Assembly (NCBI RefSeq): GCF_009938165.1
Contig: NZ_AP019649.1
Location: forward strand, 1,550,001 to 1,614,000
Reading direction: 5' to 3'
DNA from: Vibrio taketomensis
GTDB taxonomy: Bacteria; Pseudomonadota; Gammaproteobacteria; Enterobacterales; Vibrionaceae
DNA: 64,000 bases
The notes under the pieces are model-generated. The model had not been told where the DNA came from, did no database searches, and was given only the letters and a program-made list of their open reading frames with translations. Each line of letters opens with the position of its first letter. Positions within the stretch are counted from its first letter, which is position 1. Shown here piece after piece: positions 46,102 through 56,265 of the stretch. The position numbers were made by a program, and so were the translations under genes.

Positions 46102-47099
46102 TTGGGAAAGACGCAGTACTGGCCAAGCCTTCCACTAACACTCTGTTTCTGGGTGGGTTTTGTCTTTGCCGATGAATACCACGCCAATACCAGTCCACAT
46201 GCCATAAAGCCATCTCAACATGTACTGACAACGTCTACTCTCTACCCTACTGCCCCAGATAGCAGTTTTGATGATGAACTCGATGAGATTTGGAAAGGCG
46301 TGAGTAGTTCGTTTGATTTTCCCTATCAAGAATGGGAAAACAGAACGTTTTTGGATGGTCTAAGTGGCAATATCGGTTACCACCACCCTTTAGCAGAAAC
46401 CGAATCTGCCAATTTGCCCGCCGGAGCAACGAGCGGTCCTAGCAATACCAATATGACCTCTACCTTATCGCTGAAATACACCATCGCGGGTGCTTGGTTT
46501 ATTTCAGGAACCGTGTACTACTATTGGGATCAAGACCAACAACAAGCATGGAACCCTGATTTCACCTACGTTTTTGGCTATAGCGATTGGCGCCCTTACA
46601 CTTTTAGCTTGGTGTATTCCAATTATGGGGAACCGTTTTAATCCCGGCCCTGGTGAAAAGTAACAAATTTCAATCAGGGTACATGGGCGCTCGGGTGGAA
46701 ATTTCTATTACCAATCCCGTCAAAGATTGGCTCACATTTACGCCCGAAGGCGCCATTGGCTGCCAAGTCGATTACAACTATACGCCCGAGTATTTTGACC
46801 TCGCCTCGATTTCGTATAAGACCTCACACCAAACTATCAGCTTAGGCTGCAAATATTCCATATTTGGGAATTGGTACGTGAACGGCACTGCATTTTACTA
46901 TTTTGACAAATCACAGCAGCAGCCCTGGAACCCTGATTTTACCTATGGTTTTGGCTATTTTGATTGGCGCCCTGGCACCATTACTTTGCAATATAATAAT
47001 TATTCTGGGAATCGCTGGCGCTCATCAGAACGAGGAAAAGACACTGGTCGCTTCAAAGATGGTGCAATTACCATCGCATATAGCTTCGTTTTAGTTTGA
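46102..47099 (+). CDS. Secreted beta-rich protein with an internal duplication, reading frame broken
   Basis: I do not recognise a named family. A plausible signal peptide ends in V-F-A near residue 23. Two copies of a segment are visible: W-F-I-S-G-T-V-Y-Y-Y-W-D...Q-A-W-N-P-D-F-T-Y-V-F-G-Y...D-W-R-P and W-Y-V-N-G-T-A-F-Y-Y-F-D...Q-P-W-N-P-D-F-T-Y-G-F-G-Y...D-W-R-P, with alternating aromatic residues as in outer-membrane beta strands. The frame changes about three times between 46632 and 46725. The joined reading gives N-R-F-N-P-G-P-G-E-K, V-T-N-F-N-Q-G-T-W-A-L-G-W-K-F and T-N-P-V-K-D-W-L. It lies just before the RTX gene on the same strand. Confidence 0.6.
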
Positions 47100-47175
47100 T
47101 TTTATTAAAGAATTAAACTTTCGTGGCATTTATTCACTAGCCTACTAATCTTCTTAATATAAGAAAATATGCATC

Positions 47176-47191
47176 TGGCATCACATGTGCA
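47176..47191 (+). promoter_or_regulatory. Candidate sigma-54 promoter of the RTX gene
   Basis: TGGCAT-CACAT-GTGCA has GG and GC pairs 10 bases apart, as in sigma-54 promoters, 43 bases before the start codon. No TTCTCA enhancer is seen in the preceding 200 bases. Confidence 0.45.
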
Positions 47192-47207
47192 ATACACAGA
47201 TTGCACA
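47186..47207. promoter_or_regulatory. Inverted repeat in the RTX leader
   Basis: TGTGCAAT-ACACAG-ATTGCACA is a perfect 8-base inverted repeat overlapping the -12 side of the candidate promoter, a good place for a repressor. Confidence 0.45.
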
Positions 47208-47234
47208 TTAATCTAATTGGCTAGGAGAAGGCTC

Positions 47235-50200
47235 ATGGAAGGAACAAAGCACGACGATATCATTACGGGGACTGGCGAAGATGATGCGGTAAACAGCCGC
47301 TCGGGTAACGACGATATCTCAACGTTGGGCGGCGATGACTTTGTCGCTGCAGGCGAAGGTAGCGATAACGTAAACGCTGGTGACGGTGCAGATACCGTGC
47401 TGGGTGATGTCGAATATGAACTGTCTGAAAGTGAAACTGCGCAAGAAAATAAAGATGATTCTTGGGGAGTGGCGGCGACTGTATATGAATACAACGCCTC
47501 TGAAGGCGAGAAATCTAGTCACTCTCTAAAACTCGATAACTTTGTCGTCAATCAAGCGGTTCAAACTTCAACTAGTGCTGGTGGATTCACTAGCGGTGAA
47601 GAAGTCACGATTGAAATCACTGATGAAAAAGGCAATGTGATTGCAACCGAACTCGCGACAGTAGACGAAAACGGTGCAATTAGCGTTAACATTGATATTC
47701 CAGAAAAAGACCTACCCGGTGATGGTAGCGTCATTCTCACCTTCTACGATCAAGAACAGAATCCTATTAGCAAAATTGAAGATATGGACGTGCAAGTTCG
47801 CAATATCTTCAACGACACCATCGATGGCGGCGCTGGCGATGACATTTTAAAAGGCCAGCAAGGTAACGACACAATTTTTGGAGGTGAAGGCAACGATTTC
47901 CTCGATGGCGACATCAATGACGATACCCTTTATGGTGGCGAAGGTGATGACGTTATTATCGGCGGCTCTGGCGATGATGCCTTATACGGCGATGAAGGCC
48001 ATGATGTGCTGCTCGGTTCGGACGGCAATGACAAGCTTTATGGTGGGCTTGGCGATGACCTACTGATGGGTGAACTGGGTGATGATTACATTGAAGGTGG
48101 CGAAGGTCACGACACATTAATCGGTGACGATGGCACCGACACTCTGATTGGTGGTGATGGCCACGACAAACTGTTTGGTGGTAAAGGCCAAGACCTGCTC
48201 CAAGGCGATGCAGGCAATGATGAGTTACACGGCGAAGATGGTGACGACCGTATCATCGGTGGAGAAGGCAACGACTTCGTCCTTGGTGGTACCGGTGACG
48301 ATACCATCAGTGGCGATGCTGGCGAAGATTTGCTGCTCGGCGGCGATGGCGATGATGTTGTAACCGGTGGCGATGGCCACGACGTCCTCGTTGGCGAACT
48401 GGGTGATGACCAACTTGATGGCGGCGAAGGCCATGACATCCTGTATGGTGATGTCGGTGACGATACGCTAACAGGTGGTTTAGGTAACGACCAATTGTAT
48501 GGTGGTGAGGGTAACGACACCATCGATGGTGGCGAAGGTAACGATATTATTCACGCCAACGAAGGCATTGATATTATTACCGCCGGTGCTGGTGATGACC
48601 AAGTATTTGCGGGCAGTGGCGACGACATTATTACTACTGGCGAAGGAGCCGATACGGTTTATGGTGAAACGGGTCATAACACTATCGACTCTGGTCGTGG
48701 TGATGATACTGTCTACACCGATGCCGGAGATGACCAAATCACCACCGGCGAAGGTCACGATACCATCTTTGCTGGTGATGGCGCTAACACACTCCGCACT
48801 GGCGAAGGTGATGATTTAATGTACACAGGCTCCGGTGCAGACCAAATCACGACGGAGTCTGGAAACGACACCATTTTTGCCGGCGACGGTGATAACGTGA
48901 TCGACTCTGGCGCTGATCATGACACCGTTTATGCAGGCAGTGGCGACGACACCGTAACGTTAGGCACTGGTCATGATAAAGCCTACACAGGCGACGGTTC
49001 AGATGTAATCTATGCCGGTGAAGGCAATGACCAAGTATTTGCTGGCGGTGGAAACGACCAACTGTTTGGCGAACAAGGTAACAATCAATTATTTGGTGAA
49101 GGCGGCGATGACCAACTCACCGCTGGCCTCAACGCGAGCGAGCTTTACGGCGGTTCCGGTCAAGATACACTTATCGGTTCTGAAGAGAGCGATAAGCTCT
49201 ATGGCGGCGCTGACAACGACACTATTACCGCCAATGCTGGTGACGATATCATCGAAGGTAACGACGGCGATGATCAAATATCCGCAGGTATTGGTCACGA
49301 TACAGTTTTTGGTGGTCAAGGCGATGACTACATTACTGGTGAAGAAGGCAACGACACCCTAATCGGCGACACCGGAGATGACACCATTTTAGGTGGCGAA
49401 GGTGACGATATTCTGGTCGGTGGTAAAGGTGCCGACATGCTCGATGGCGGCACAGGACGCAGCGAAATCTACGGTGAAGACGGCGATGACACGCTAATCA
49501 GTGCTGATCAAGATGACCTACTCTCTGGCGGTGCTGGCGATGATGTGATCACCTCCGGTTTAGGTGACGACACCATATTTGCAGGCGCTGGTACCGACAA
49601 AGTCGACTCAGGAGCCGGTAATGACACTGTCTATGGCGAGTCAGGCATCAACACCATTGAGACTGGTCTCGGTGACGATATCGTATACGGCGGTGTTGAC
49701 ACAGATACTATTTCAAGCGGCGAAGGCGTCGACCAAGTATTTGCTGGCGATGGTGCTGATACCATTGATGCGGGTGAAGGCGACGATCATATTGATGCGG
49801 GTGATGGCGATGACCTAGTCATGGGTGGCGCTGGTAACGATGCTCTATTTGGCGGCGCAGGCAACGATGAAATTATCGGTGGTGAGGGCTACGACTTTAT
49901 TGCTGGTGGTGCGGGTAACGACACTATCCGTGACGACGGTCAAGACACTATTCTCGGAGAACAAGGCAACGATACCCTCTACGCCGCAGAAACGGGTAGC
50001 CATAACATCTTTGGTGGTGAGGGTAATGATACCCTAATCGGCAGCGATGTCGCTGATACTCTCTATGGTGGAGAAGATGCCGATACGATTACCGGCGGCG
50101 GTGGCGATGACGTTCTGTTTGCCGGAGACGGTGCCGACAAAGTAGACGCAGGCATCGGTGACGATACTGTCTATGGAGAAGCTGGCGATAACACCATCAC

Positions 50201-52097
50201 ACTCGGTGAAGGTAGCGATACACTCTATGGTGGTTCAGGGGCGGATACGGCAACTGGTGGTTTAGGCGATGACACCCTATCTGGCGCAGCGGGTAACGAC
50301 AACCTTAGCGGTAATGAAGGCCAAGACCTTATTGATGCCGGTGAAGGTAACGATACTGTCTCTGGTGGTGATGACAATGACTTACTATTTGGCGGTGCAG
50401 GCAGCGACACCATGTATGGTGATGCGGGTGATGATGAGCTCTATTCTGGCACCGGAAATGACGCACTCTACGGAGGTTCTGGTCAAGATAAGCTGATTGG
50501 TGAAGGCGGCACAAATACCCTATCAGGCGGCACTGATGATGACATTCTCCTTGGTGGTAGCGGTGCAGATACCCTACTCGGCGGCGAAGGCGATGACTAT
50601 ATCGAAGATGAGTCTGATAACAACACCGTCGATGGTGGCGAAGGCCAAGACACCATTAAACTTGCTGGTGCGAATAACACTGTAGACGGTGGCTTGGGCG
50701 ATGACATCATTGAATCGACTGGAGCCGGCTCGAGTACCATTGATGGCGGTGAAGGCGATGATCAACTCAAAGCTTCTGGCGATAATAATACCCTACTTGG
50801 TGGCCTTGGTAACGACACGATTCAAGTATCCGGCAGTGGCTACAACCAAATCGATGGTGGCGACGGCGACGATACAATCTCTGCGCAAGGTGGCACCAAC
50901 AAAATCTCTGGCGGCGTGGGTAATGACGCTATCACGGTTGCAAGCGGAACCAATACCATTGACGGTGGCGAAGGTAACGACCAAATCACAACCGGTAGTG
51001 GTGTTGATGTGCTCTACGGTGATGTTGGCCAAGATACGCTGAGTTCCGGTGACGGTAGCGACACCCTTTATGGCGGTGCCGATAACGATAAATTGTATGG
51101 TGGTTCTGGTGATGACAACCTACAAGGTGGTGACGGCAACGATTCAATGTGGGGCCAAAACGATCAAGATACTCTTACGGGTGGCCTAGGTAATGACTAC
51201 ATCTCCGGTGGCTCAGGTAACGACACTCTCTATGGTGACGAAGGTAATGACACCCTACGAGGCGACTCAGGTGAAGATACTCTTTGGGGTGGCTCAGGCG
51301 ATGATAACGTAAGTGGTGGCGGCTCAGCCGATACCCTATATGGCGAAGATGGCGACGATACGTTGTCGGGCAATGGAGGCAACGATATGCTTTATGGTGC
51401 GGAAGGTGACGATAAAATCAGCGGAGGCTCAGGCGAAGACTACGTTTCCGGTGGTGAAGGTAACGATAAACTGAGCGGTAACGACAATGCGGATACACTA
51501 GATGGCGGTATCGGTGACGACAGTCTTTCCGGTGATGCGGGTGACGATACCTTGTTTGGCCAAACTGGTAATGACTTACTTGATGGTGGTTCAGGTATTG
51601 ACCAACTATTTGGTGGTGCAGGTAACGACACTTTAGTCTTTGATGCCGATGAAATTACCAATAGCGAAGGCAATATGGTCCACTTTAGTGGCGGTTCAGA
51701 TTTTGACGTCCTGCTAGTCGGTGATGATAACCAAAGCAATATGATTGACATGAGCCACAATGCGTTCCAAGAACTTGAAGGGGTGCATATCAACTCAAGC
51801 GATACCGAATTGGCCTTGGCACTGGATAAGATCGCCGCAAATAATACTGCGGGCGAAACCGCTGGACAGTTTGTCTGTACCGGTGCAAGCAGCATTGATC
51901 TGAGTGGTTGGGGCTGGCATCTAACTGAGAGCAATATCGAGATGAGCGACTCGCTACAAACTATCTATCAAGCGAGCAATATCGATACCGGTTCACTCTA
52001 CGGCTACCGCTTTGAAAACGACGCAGGCCAAGAAGTGGTACTATGGAGTGATCTAGATAGCGCAGATATCCACTTCCCTGATACCAACGAAGTTTAA
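47235..52097 (+). CDS. Giant RTX calcium-binding repeat protein, type I secretion substrate
   Basis: Secreted protein of 1,620 residues. It opens with a short RTX-like block (about 1-60), then a region of about 110 residues with a beta-sandwich, Ig-like look, then about 1,280 residues of nine-residue G-G-x-G-x-D-x-L/I-x repeats, and ends with about 145 non-repeat residues holding a probable C-terminal secretion signal. It has no N-terminal signal peptide. The ATG at 47235 has AGGAG seven bases upstream. No enzyme domain is visible, so a matrix or adhesion role is likely; Vibrio vulnificus CabA is a smaller protein of this kind. The HlyD and ABC genes 1-3 kb away should export it. Very acidic, and must fold on calcium outside the cell. 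Confidence 0.88.
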   Translation: MEGTKHDDIITGTGEDDAVNSRSGNDDISTLGGDDFVAAGEGSDNVNAGDGADTVLGDVEYELSESETAQENKDDSWGVAATVYEYNASEGEKSSHSLKLDNFVVNQAVQTSTSAGGFTSGEEVTIEITDEKGNVIATELATVDENGAISVNIDIPEKDLPGDGSVILTFYDQEQNPISKIEDMDVQVRNIFNDTIDGGAGDDILKGQQGNDTIFGGEGNDFLDGDINDDTLYGGEGDDVIIGGSGDDALYGDEGHDVLLGSDGNDKLYGGLGDDLLMGELGDDYIEGGEGHDTLIGDDGTDTLIGGDGHDKLFGGKGQDLLQGDAGNDELHGEDGDDRIIGGEGNDFVLGGTGDDTISGDAGEDLLLGGDGDDVVTGGDGHDVLVGELGDDQLDGGEGHDILYGDVGDDTLTGGLGNDQLYGGEGNDTIDGGEGNDIIHANEGIDIITAGAGDDQVFAGSGDDIITTGEGADTVYGETGHNTIDSGRGDDTVYTDAGDDQITTGEGHDTIFAGDGANTLRTGEGDDLMYTGSGADQITTESGNDTIFAGDGDNVIDSGADHDTVYAGSGDDTVTLGTGHDKAYTGDGSDVIYAGEGNDQVFAGGGNDQLFGEQGNNQLFGEGGDDQLTAGLNASELYGGSGQDTLIGSEESDKLYGGADNDTITANAGDDIIEGNDGDDQISAGIGHDTVFGGQGDDYITGEEGNDTLIGDTGDDTILGGEGDDILVGGKGADMLDGGTGRSEIYGEDGDDTLISADQDDLLSGGAGDDVITSGLGDDTIFAGAGTDKVDSGAGNDTVYGESGINTIETGLGDDIVYGGVDTDTISSGEGVDQVFAGDGADTIDAGEGDDHIDAGDGDDLVMGGAGNDALFGGAGNDEIIGGEGYDFIAGGAGNDTIRDDGQDTILGEQGNDTLYAAETGSHNIFGGEGNDTLIGSDVADTLYGGEDADTITGGGGDDVLFAGDGADKVDAGIGDDTVYGEAGDNTITLGEGSDTLYGGSGADTATGGLGDDTLSGAAGNDNLSGNEGQDLIDAGEGNDTVSGGDDNDLLFGGAGSDTMYGDAGDDELYSGTGNDALYGGSGQDKLIGEGGTNTLSGGTDDDILLGGSGADTLLGGEGDDYIEDESDNNTVDGGEGQDTIKLAGANNTVDGGLGDDIIESTGAGSSTIDGGEGDDQLKASGDNNTLLGGLGNDTIQVSGSGYNQIDGGDGDDTISAQGGTNKISGGVGNDAITVASGTNTIDGGEGNDQITTGSGVDVLYGDVGQDTLSSGDGSDTLYGGADNDKLYGGSGDDNLQGGDGNDSMWGQNDQDTLTGGLGNDYISGGSGNDTLYGDEGNDTLRGDSGEDTLWGGSGDDNVSGGGSADTLYGEDGDDTLSGNGGNDMLYGAEGDDKISGGSGEDYVSGGEGNDKLSGNDNADTLDGGIGDDSLSGDAGDDTLFGQTGNDLLDGGSGIDQLFGGAGNDTLVFDADEITNSEGNMVHFSGGSDFDVLLVGDDNQSNMIDMSHNAFQELEGVHINSSDTELALALDKIAANNTAGETAGQFVCTGASSIDLSGWGWHLTESNIEMSDSLQTIYQASNIDTGSLYGYRFENDAGQEVVLWSDLDSADIHFPDTNEV
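47812..51650 (+). repeat. Coding tandem repeat array of RTX nonapeptides
   Basis: The DNA repeats a degenerate 27-base unit built on GGTGGCGAAGGTGATGAC-like words. The period is protein-driven: third positions vary. Copies near 48,540-49,060 and 50,640-51,000 change from D-x-L to D-T-I/V-type repeats. Long open frames on the opposite strand here are shadows of the low-complexity code. Confidence 0.85.
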
Positions 52098-52123
52098 CTG
52101 TTAGCAAAAATAGAAATAATACT

Positions 52124-52147
52124 AAAGCCCACTACTGTGGGCTTTTT
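52124..52147 (+). terminator. Rho-independent terminator of the RTX gene
   Basis: AAAGCCCAC-TACT-GTGGGCTTT is a perfect 9-base stem followed by a T run, 27 bases after the stop codon. Confidence 0.9.
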
Positions 52148-52192
52148 GTATTTCGAAACGAGTTAACGCCTATTCAAGTATCTCTTAGAGGT

Positions 52193-52710
52193 TCAATTAA
52201 GATAAGAATTTATTAACTGGACTTTATCTAGTTCTCCACGAGAATTAGCGTAAAACAGAGCCGTTTTACCGGAGTTATTTTTGTGAGTTGGGTTCGCACC
52301 ATACATCAATAACACTTTCATCGTTGAATACCCTTCCGCTTCCATTGCATGAGTTAATAAAGGGGTATTACCTACACTATCCTCAATCTCAATATTCGCC
52401 CCCAACTGAATCAATAATTCCGCGACATCAGGATAACCAGCAATGTGCAAAGGAGTTATTCCATCGTTATTTTGTTCATTAATATTAATACCAGCATTGA
52501 CGAGGAACGCGATAACTTGGTGATTATCTTCTGTCACCGCTAGATGCAACGCATTGAACCCGTATTCGTCTTTATGACTGGTGATAGAAGGATCCGTTTT
52601 AGCGCTAGCAAATCACCATATTGTGCTAATTCGAAGTATATTTCCGTATTAGATTTGGCTACAGACATTGTGCAGATTAACAAGCACATATACACAACTA
52701 AAAATCGCAT
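52193..52710 (-). CDS. Secreted ankyrin-repeat protein, frame broken once
   Basis: About 172 residues when joined. The ATG at 52710 has AAGGAAG nine bases upstream and starts a signal peptide, R-F-L-V-V-Y-M-C-L-L-I-C. Four ankyrin repeats follow, for example D-G-I-T-P-L-H-I-A-G and V-G-N-T-P-L-L-T-H-A. The frame breaks near 52600 where five A were read as four (L-A-L-K-T-D-P-S-I-T-S-H-K is recovered). It is convergent with the RTX gene. A periplasmic binding role is likely; the partner is unknown. Confidence 0.75.
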
Positions 52711-52879
52711 TTTGCTATTCTTCCTTGGAACAATCAATGATCAAAAATTATTGATGAAGATATAACATGAGACAAACCGCTCTCAATACACTTTTAGTTC
52801 AGATTTATTATCGACACATACAAATAAGGCTGGTTATTACCACCAGCCTTGAGAAATAAGTCTATTTAAACTGACCCCG

Positions 52880-53134
52880 TCATACCAACTGCTTATAACA
52901 CTTTATTCCGCATTTAGGGCAGTTGTAGTCGTGTCTATCCACTTTTGCTGCGCAGTGTGGACAATAGCCATGCCGCCTATCTTGACTGAACAATATTAAA
53001 ATCAAGCCAATTGGACCTAATACGTAGCCCAGCAAAATCCCTGCAACGGTGTTCTTTTTGTGATATCCCACTAGTGCAGAAAGCAGCATAAAAAATCCGT
53101 AGAAGCTAAGCCAAAACACCATATTATCGCTCAT
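52880..53134 (-). CDS. Small membrane protein with a C-terminal zinc ribbon
   Basis: Unknown function. The 84-residue protein has two hydrophobic segments (about 6-24 and 32-48) and a cytoplasmic tail with C-P-H-C and C-P-K-C knuckles, the signature of a zinc ribbon. The ATG overlaps the stop of the upstream hlyD-like gene by one base, so the two are co-translated. Confidence 0.7.
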   Translation of the reverse strand: MSDNMVFWLSFYGFFMLLSALVGYHKKNTVAGILLGYVLGPIGLILILFSQDRRHGYCPHCAAKVDRHDYNCPKCGIKCYKQLV

Positions 53135-54438
53135 CACACTTCCCTCATCGCCTTACTAACACCACTCACAATCGGACTCACGAGATAATCCCACAATGTT
53201 CGCTCTTCACCCAAAATCAATACTTCGGTAAGCATGCCTGGGTAGAGCTCCACGCCATGGTTCTCAACCAAATTATTAATCGCATCGGCATCAAAGCGAA
53301 TCTTAACCAAATAGCCTTGTGTGCTTTGTTCATCACCACCTTGAACGACTCGGTCAGCGGATACATGTAATACTTCTCCTTCAACCGGAGGGGTATTTCT
53401 TGCGCTGTATGCTGTCAAGCGAACTCGTGCGTTTAGACCCGGTCGTACAACATCGATATCTTTTGGTGACACCACAGCCTCAACGATCAATTCATCACTG
53501 TCTGGCACTATCTCCATCAGAATTTGCCCCGGCTTTATTACCCCACCAATACTGGCGATGTTCATACCGACGACTTTGCCCGCAAACTCGCTACGAATTA
53601 ATACCCGTTCACGAATGTCTAGCGCAGTAGTAATCAATTGCTGCACATCGCGCAGCTCATCATTTACGGCTTTTAACTGGCTAGAGTATTCTCTTTTGAG
53701 TTCCAATAATTGATTCTGGTGGCTCTGATGTAACGATTCTAATTCTTGAGAAGTCACATCTATTGTCAGGGAGATTTCCGCTAGCTCTGCATCAACTCGC
53801 GCTTTATGTCGCAACAGCTCAAGCATACGAGTTTTCGATACATACCCTTTGTCCACCAGCCCTTGTGTCATCGTGACTTCTTGCTGAACCAGATCACGTT
53901 GCGTTGTCACAGCGCGTTTTTGAAATTGGTTACCTTTGATTTTTTCTTGATACAAAGACATACGTTGCTGATATTGAGATTCCAGTAGCTGCTGTCTCAA
54001 TATAGCTTGTTCAAACTGAACATTTTCACTGCGCAACAAGGCTTCAATGATCAAGCTTTCGTCACTCTCAGTTAAACGCTGTGGCCAATTAATTTGCTTC
54101 TGCTCTTCAGCCAAAGCCATCAGCCTTGCTTGTTGAGCTAACAAGGAATAACTGCGATATAAAAATCGACGATAGTCCGCTTCCGCTTTGGTGTCGGATA
54201 GCTCAATCAATGGCTGCCCTATTTCAACTTGCTGACCTTCCTGAACAAAAACCTGCTTAACCCAACCGCCTTGAAGATGCTGAATTTGTTTCCGCTTGCT
54301 CTCGACAACCAAACTCCCCTGTGCAACCGATGCAGAGCTGAGCGCCATCGTCATTGACCAAGTGAGAAATCCTCCCACTGTCAGCACCATGACTAAGCTG
54401 CCGATTATAATTAGACGTTTTGTACTAAAAGCTTCCAT
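53134..54438 (-). CDS. HlyD-family membrane fusion protein of a type I secretion system
   Basis: Periplasmic adaptor of 434 residues linking the ABC exporter to an outer-membrane TolC protein. One N-terminal membrane segment (about 9-28), a lipoyl-like half G-W-V-K-Q-V-F-V-Q-E-G-Q-Q-V near 58-71, a long coiled coil and a C-terminal beta barrel. It lies 11 bases after the ABC gene. No TolC-like gene is in the window, so the general TolC probably serves. The most likely cargo is the neighbouring RTX protein. Confidence 0.87.
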   Translation of the reverse strand: MEAFSTKRLIIIGSLVMVLTVGGFLTWSMTMALSSASVAQGSLVVESKRKQIQHLQGGWVKQVFVQEGQQVEIGQPLIELSDTKAEADYRRFLYRSYSLLAQQARLMALAEEQKQINWPQRLTESDESLIIEALLRSENVQFEQAILRQQLLESQYQQRMSLYQEKIKGNQFQKRAVTTQRDLVQQEVTMTQGLVDKGYVSKTRMLELLRHKARVDAELAEISLTIDVTSQELESLHQSHQNQLLELKREYSSQLKAVNDELRDVQQLITTALDIRERVLIRSEFAGKVVGMNIASIGGVIKPGQILMEIVPDSDELIVEAVVSPKDIDVVRPGLNARVRLTAYSARNTPPVEGEVLHVSADRVVQGGDEQSTQGYLVKIRFDADAINNLVENHGVELYPGMLTEVLILGEERTLWDYLVSPIVSGVSKAMREV

Positions 54439-54449
54439 ATAACGCCTCC

Positions 54450-56140
54450 TTAAGCGGTCTTAACATTTGATTTTGGTAAGTCTTCAGACTCAAGATGTAA
54501 CCCCAAAAACTGCTCACAGGTTCCCGCTTTTTCGACCTTGCCTTCGTTTAGCTTAATGACCCAATCCATTTGACGTAAAAATCCGGGACGATGACTGATC
54601 ATCACCACAGTGATCTTATTTTCTTTGCAATGCTGCAGCACGATAGCCAGTGCCGTCTCCCCTTCAGGATCGAGGTTAGAATTTGGTTCATCCAGTACTA
54701 ATACTCGTGGATTTGAATAGATTGCTCTTGCAAGGCCAATGCGTTGTTTTTGTCCACCAGAAAGCAGCACGCCACCCTCACCGATGTAGGTGTCATACCC
54801 TTCCGGTAGTGCCATGATCAATTCGTGGATACAGGCCAGTTTGGCCGCATTAACGACAGCCTCATCATCACCTTCAGTGAATCGACAAATGTTCTGCTTT
54901 ACAGTTCCTGCAAGTAACCCGACATGTTGTGGCAAATATCCGATGTATTGACCAAATTGATTTAAATCCCATTTTTCAATACTCGCACCATCGATCATGA
55001 TCTCGCCCATTGTCGGTTGATAGACCCCATCAATAAGCCTGCCAACGTTGATTTCCCTGAACCTGAATTTCCCATAACCGCTAAAGCATTACCGGCACCA
55101 AGTTTAAAACTAAGCCCCTGAATGGTTGGTTTTCTCGCCATGGGGAATTTTAGGCTGACATTAGTAAACTGAATTTCACCTTTGGGTTTCGGCAATAAGG
55201 TTTTCGTCACTGACTCGTCGGCGATAGCGATAAAATTGAGGCTCTGCCACGCTTTAAAGGCGCTGTACCACGATTTCCATCCACTCACTGCACTCTCAAA
55301 CGGACTTAAAACACGCCCGATTAAAATTGAACTCGCAATCACTGCACCAATACCAATTTGCTGCTGCAGGGCGAGTACCACGCCGCAGGTCAAAACCGCC
55401 ACTTGCAGCAAAGTACGAAAGTAGCGACTAATCGCCAAAAGAAGTCCGGCTCGGGAATTCACCTTCCATTGAAGGTTGAGTACTTGTTCATTCTTTTCAT
55501 GCCAAGCCTTACCGACATTTTCGCTCATCCCCATCGCTTTTAACGTCGGTGCATTTCGCAGATAATCATTGAGCTCCATACTTACTTTAGCCGTTGTCTC
55601 TTGAGCGACAGAGCTCATCTGTCTTCCCCCAAGCATCATAAACAAGGCTAACGTCGCGAAGATCACAACGCCGACCAATGCAACAACACCGATGTATGGG
55701 TGAAAAGCAAACAACAACAGAAGAAACAGAGGAGTAAACGGAAGATCTAAAATCGAACTGGTTGAGGGTGAAACAAGAAAGTTACGCAGCGTTGTTAAAT
55801 TTTGCAGTGCGTTTTTTTCAATACGATTTGTTCGAGACGAAGCGGCAATACTTTTTGCTAACAGATCACCACTTAAAGTGGCATCAAGCTTTAATGCAGA
55901 GCGCTGCATAAGCATGGTTCTGACATGTTCTAGCACGGCTTGTGAGGTAACCAAAAATAACGTTATGACTAATAATGCGATTAATGTTTCGATGCTTGCA
56001 CTGCCCATTACTCGGTCAAACAGTTGTAAGCTGTATATCGGAACAGCAAGCACTAATAAATTAATACCAAAACTAAATACGATCGCCGCCCACACTTCCT
56101 TGCGCACGGCATCAAAAGGATTCCGAATTCTTTGGTCCAT
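54450..56140 (-). CDS. Type I secretion ABC transporter (PrtD-like), frame broken once
   Basis: Inner-membrane ABC exporter of about 563 residues when joined, with a six-helix membrane domain at about 20-300 and an ATPase domain with Walker A G-N-S-G-S-G-K-S-T, signature L-S-G-G-Q-K-Q-R-I and Walker B V-L-V-L-D-E-P-N. It has no C39 peptidase, in keeping with uncleaved RTX substrates. The frame breaks near 55030 where five G were read as four (L-L-M-G-V-Y-Q-P-T-M-G-E is recovered). I choose the ATG at 56140; the frame extends to 56200 without a better start. Confidence 0.83.
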
Positions 56141-56265
56141 TCTCAAGCCAACTTTGTTGCATATAATTATATAGTTGAGTATAGACAGTGATTTGAACAT
56201 GTACCTAAATGGAACGTGTAAAACCTATTTACTGATATAAATTACCTTCACACGCTCTGATATGG

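Noticed and set aside
45948..46175. A 75-residue plus-strand ORF upstream of the duplicated beta protein
   Set aside because: No ribosome site and no family-like sequence; it runs through the divergent promoter region.
47812..51650. CRISPR-like regular repeats
   Set aside because: The 27-base period is coding, without unique spacers or conserved repeat ends, and it follows the G-G-x-G-x-D protein pattern.
48107..51934. Long antisense frames of 138 and 164 residues and many plus-strand off-frame ORFs
   Set aside because: They are S/P-rich or M/T-rich mirror products of the RTX nonapeptide code; the periodic DNA keeps all frames open.
53134..54438. HlyD-like gene as part of a multidrug efflux pump
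   Set aside because: It is paired with a PrtD-type exporter ABC gene and lies next to an RTX substrate gene, which favours type I protein secretion.
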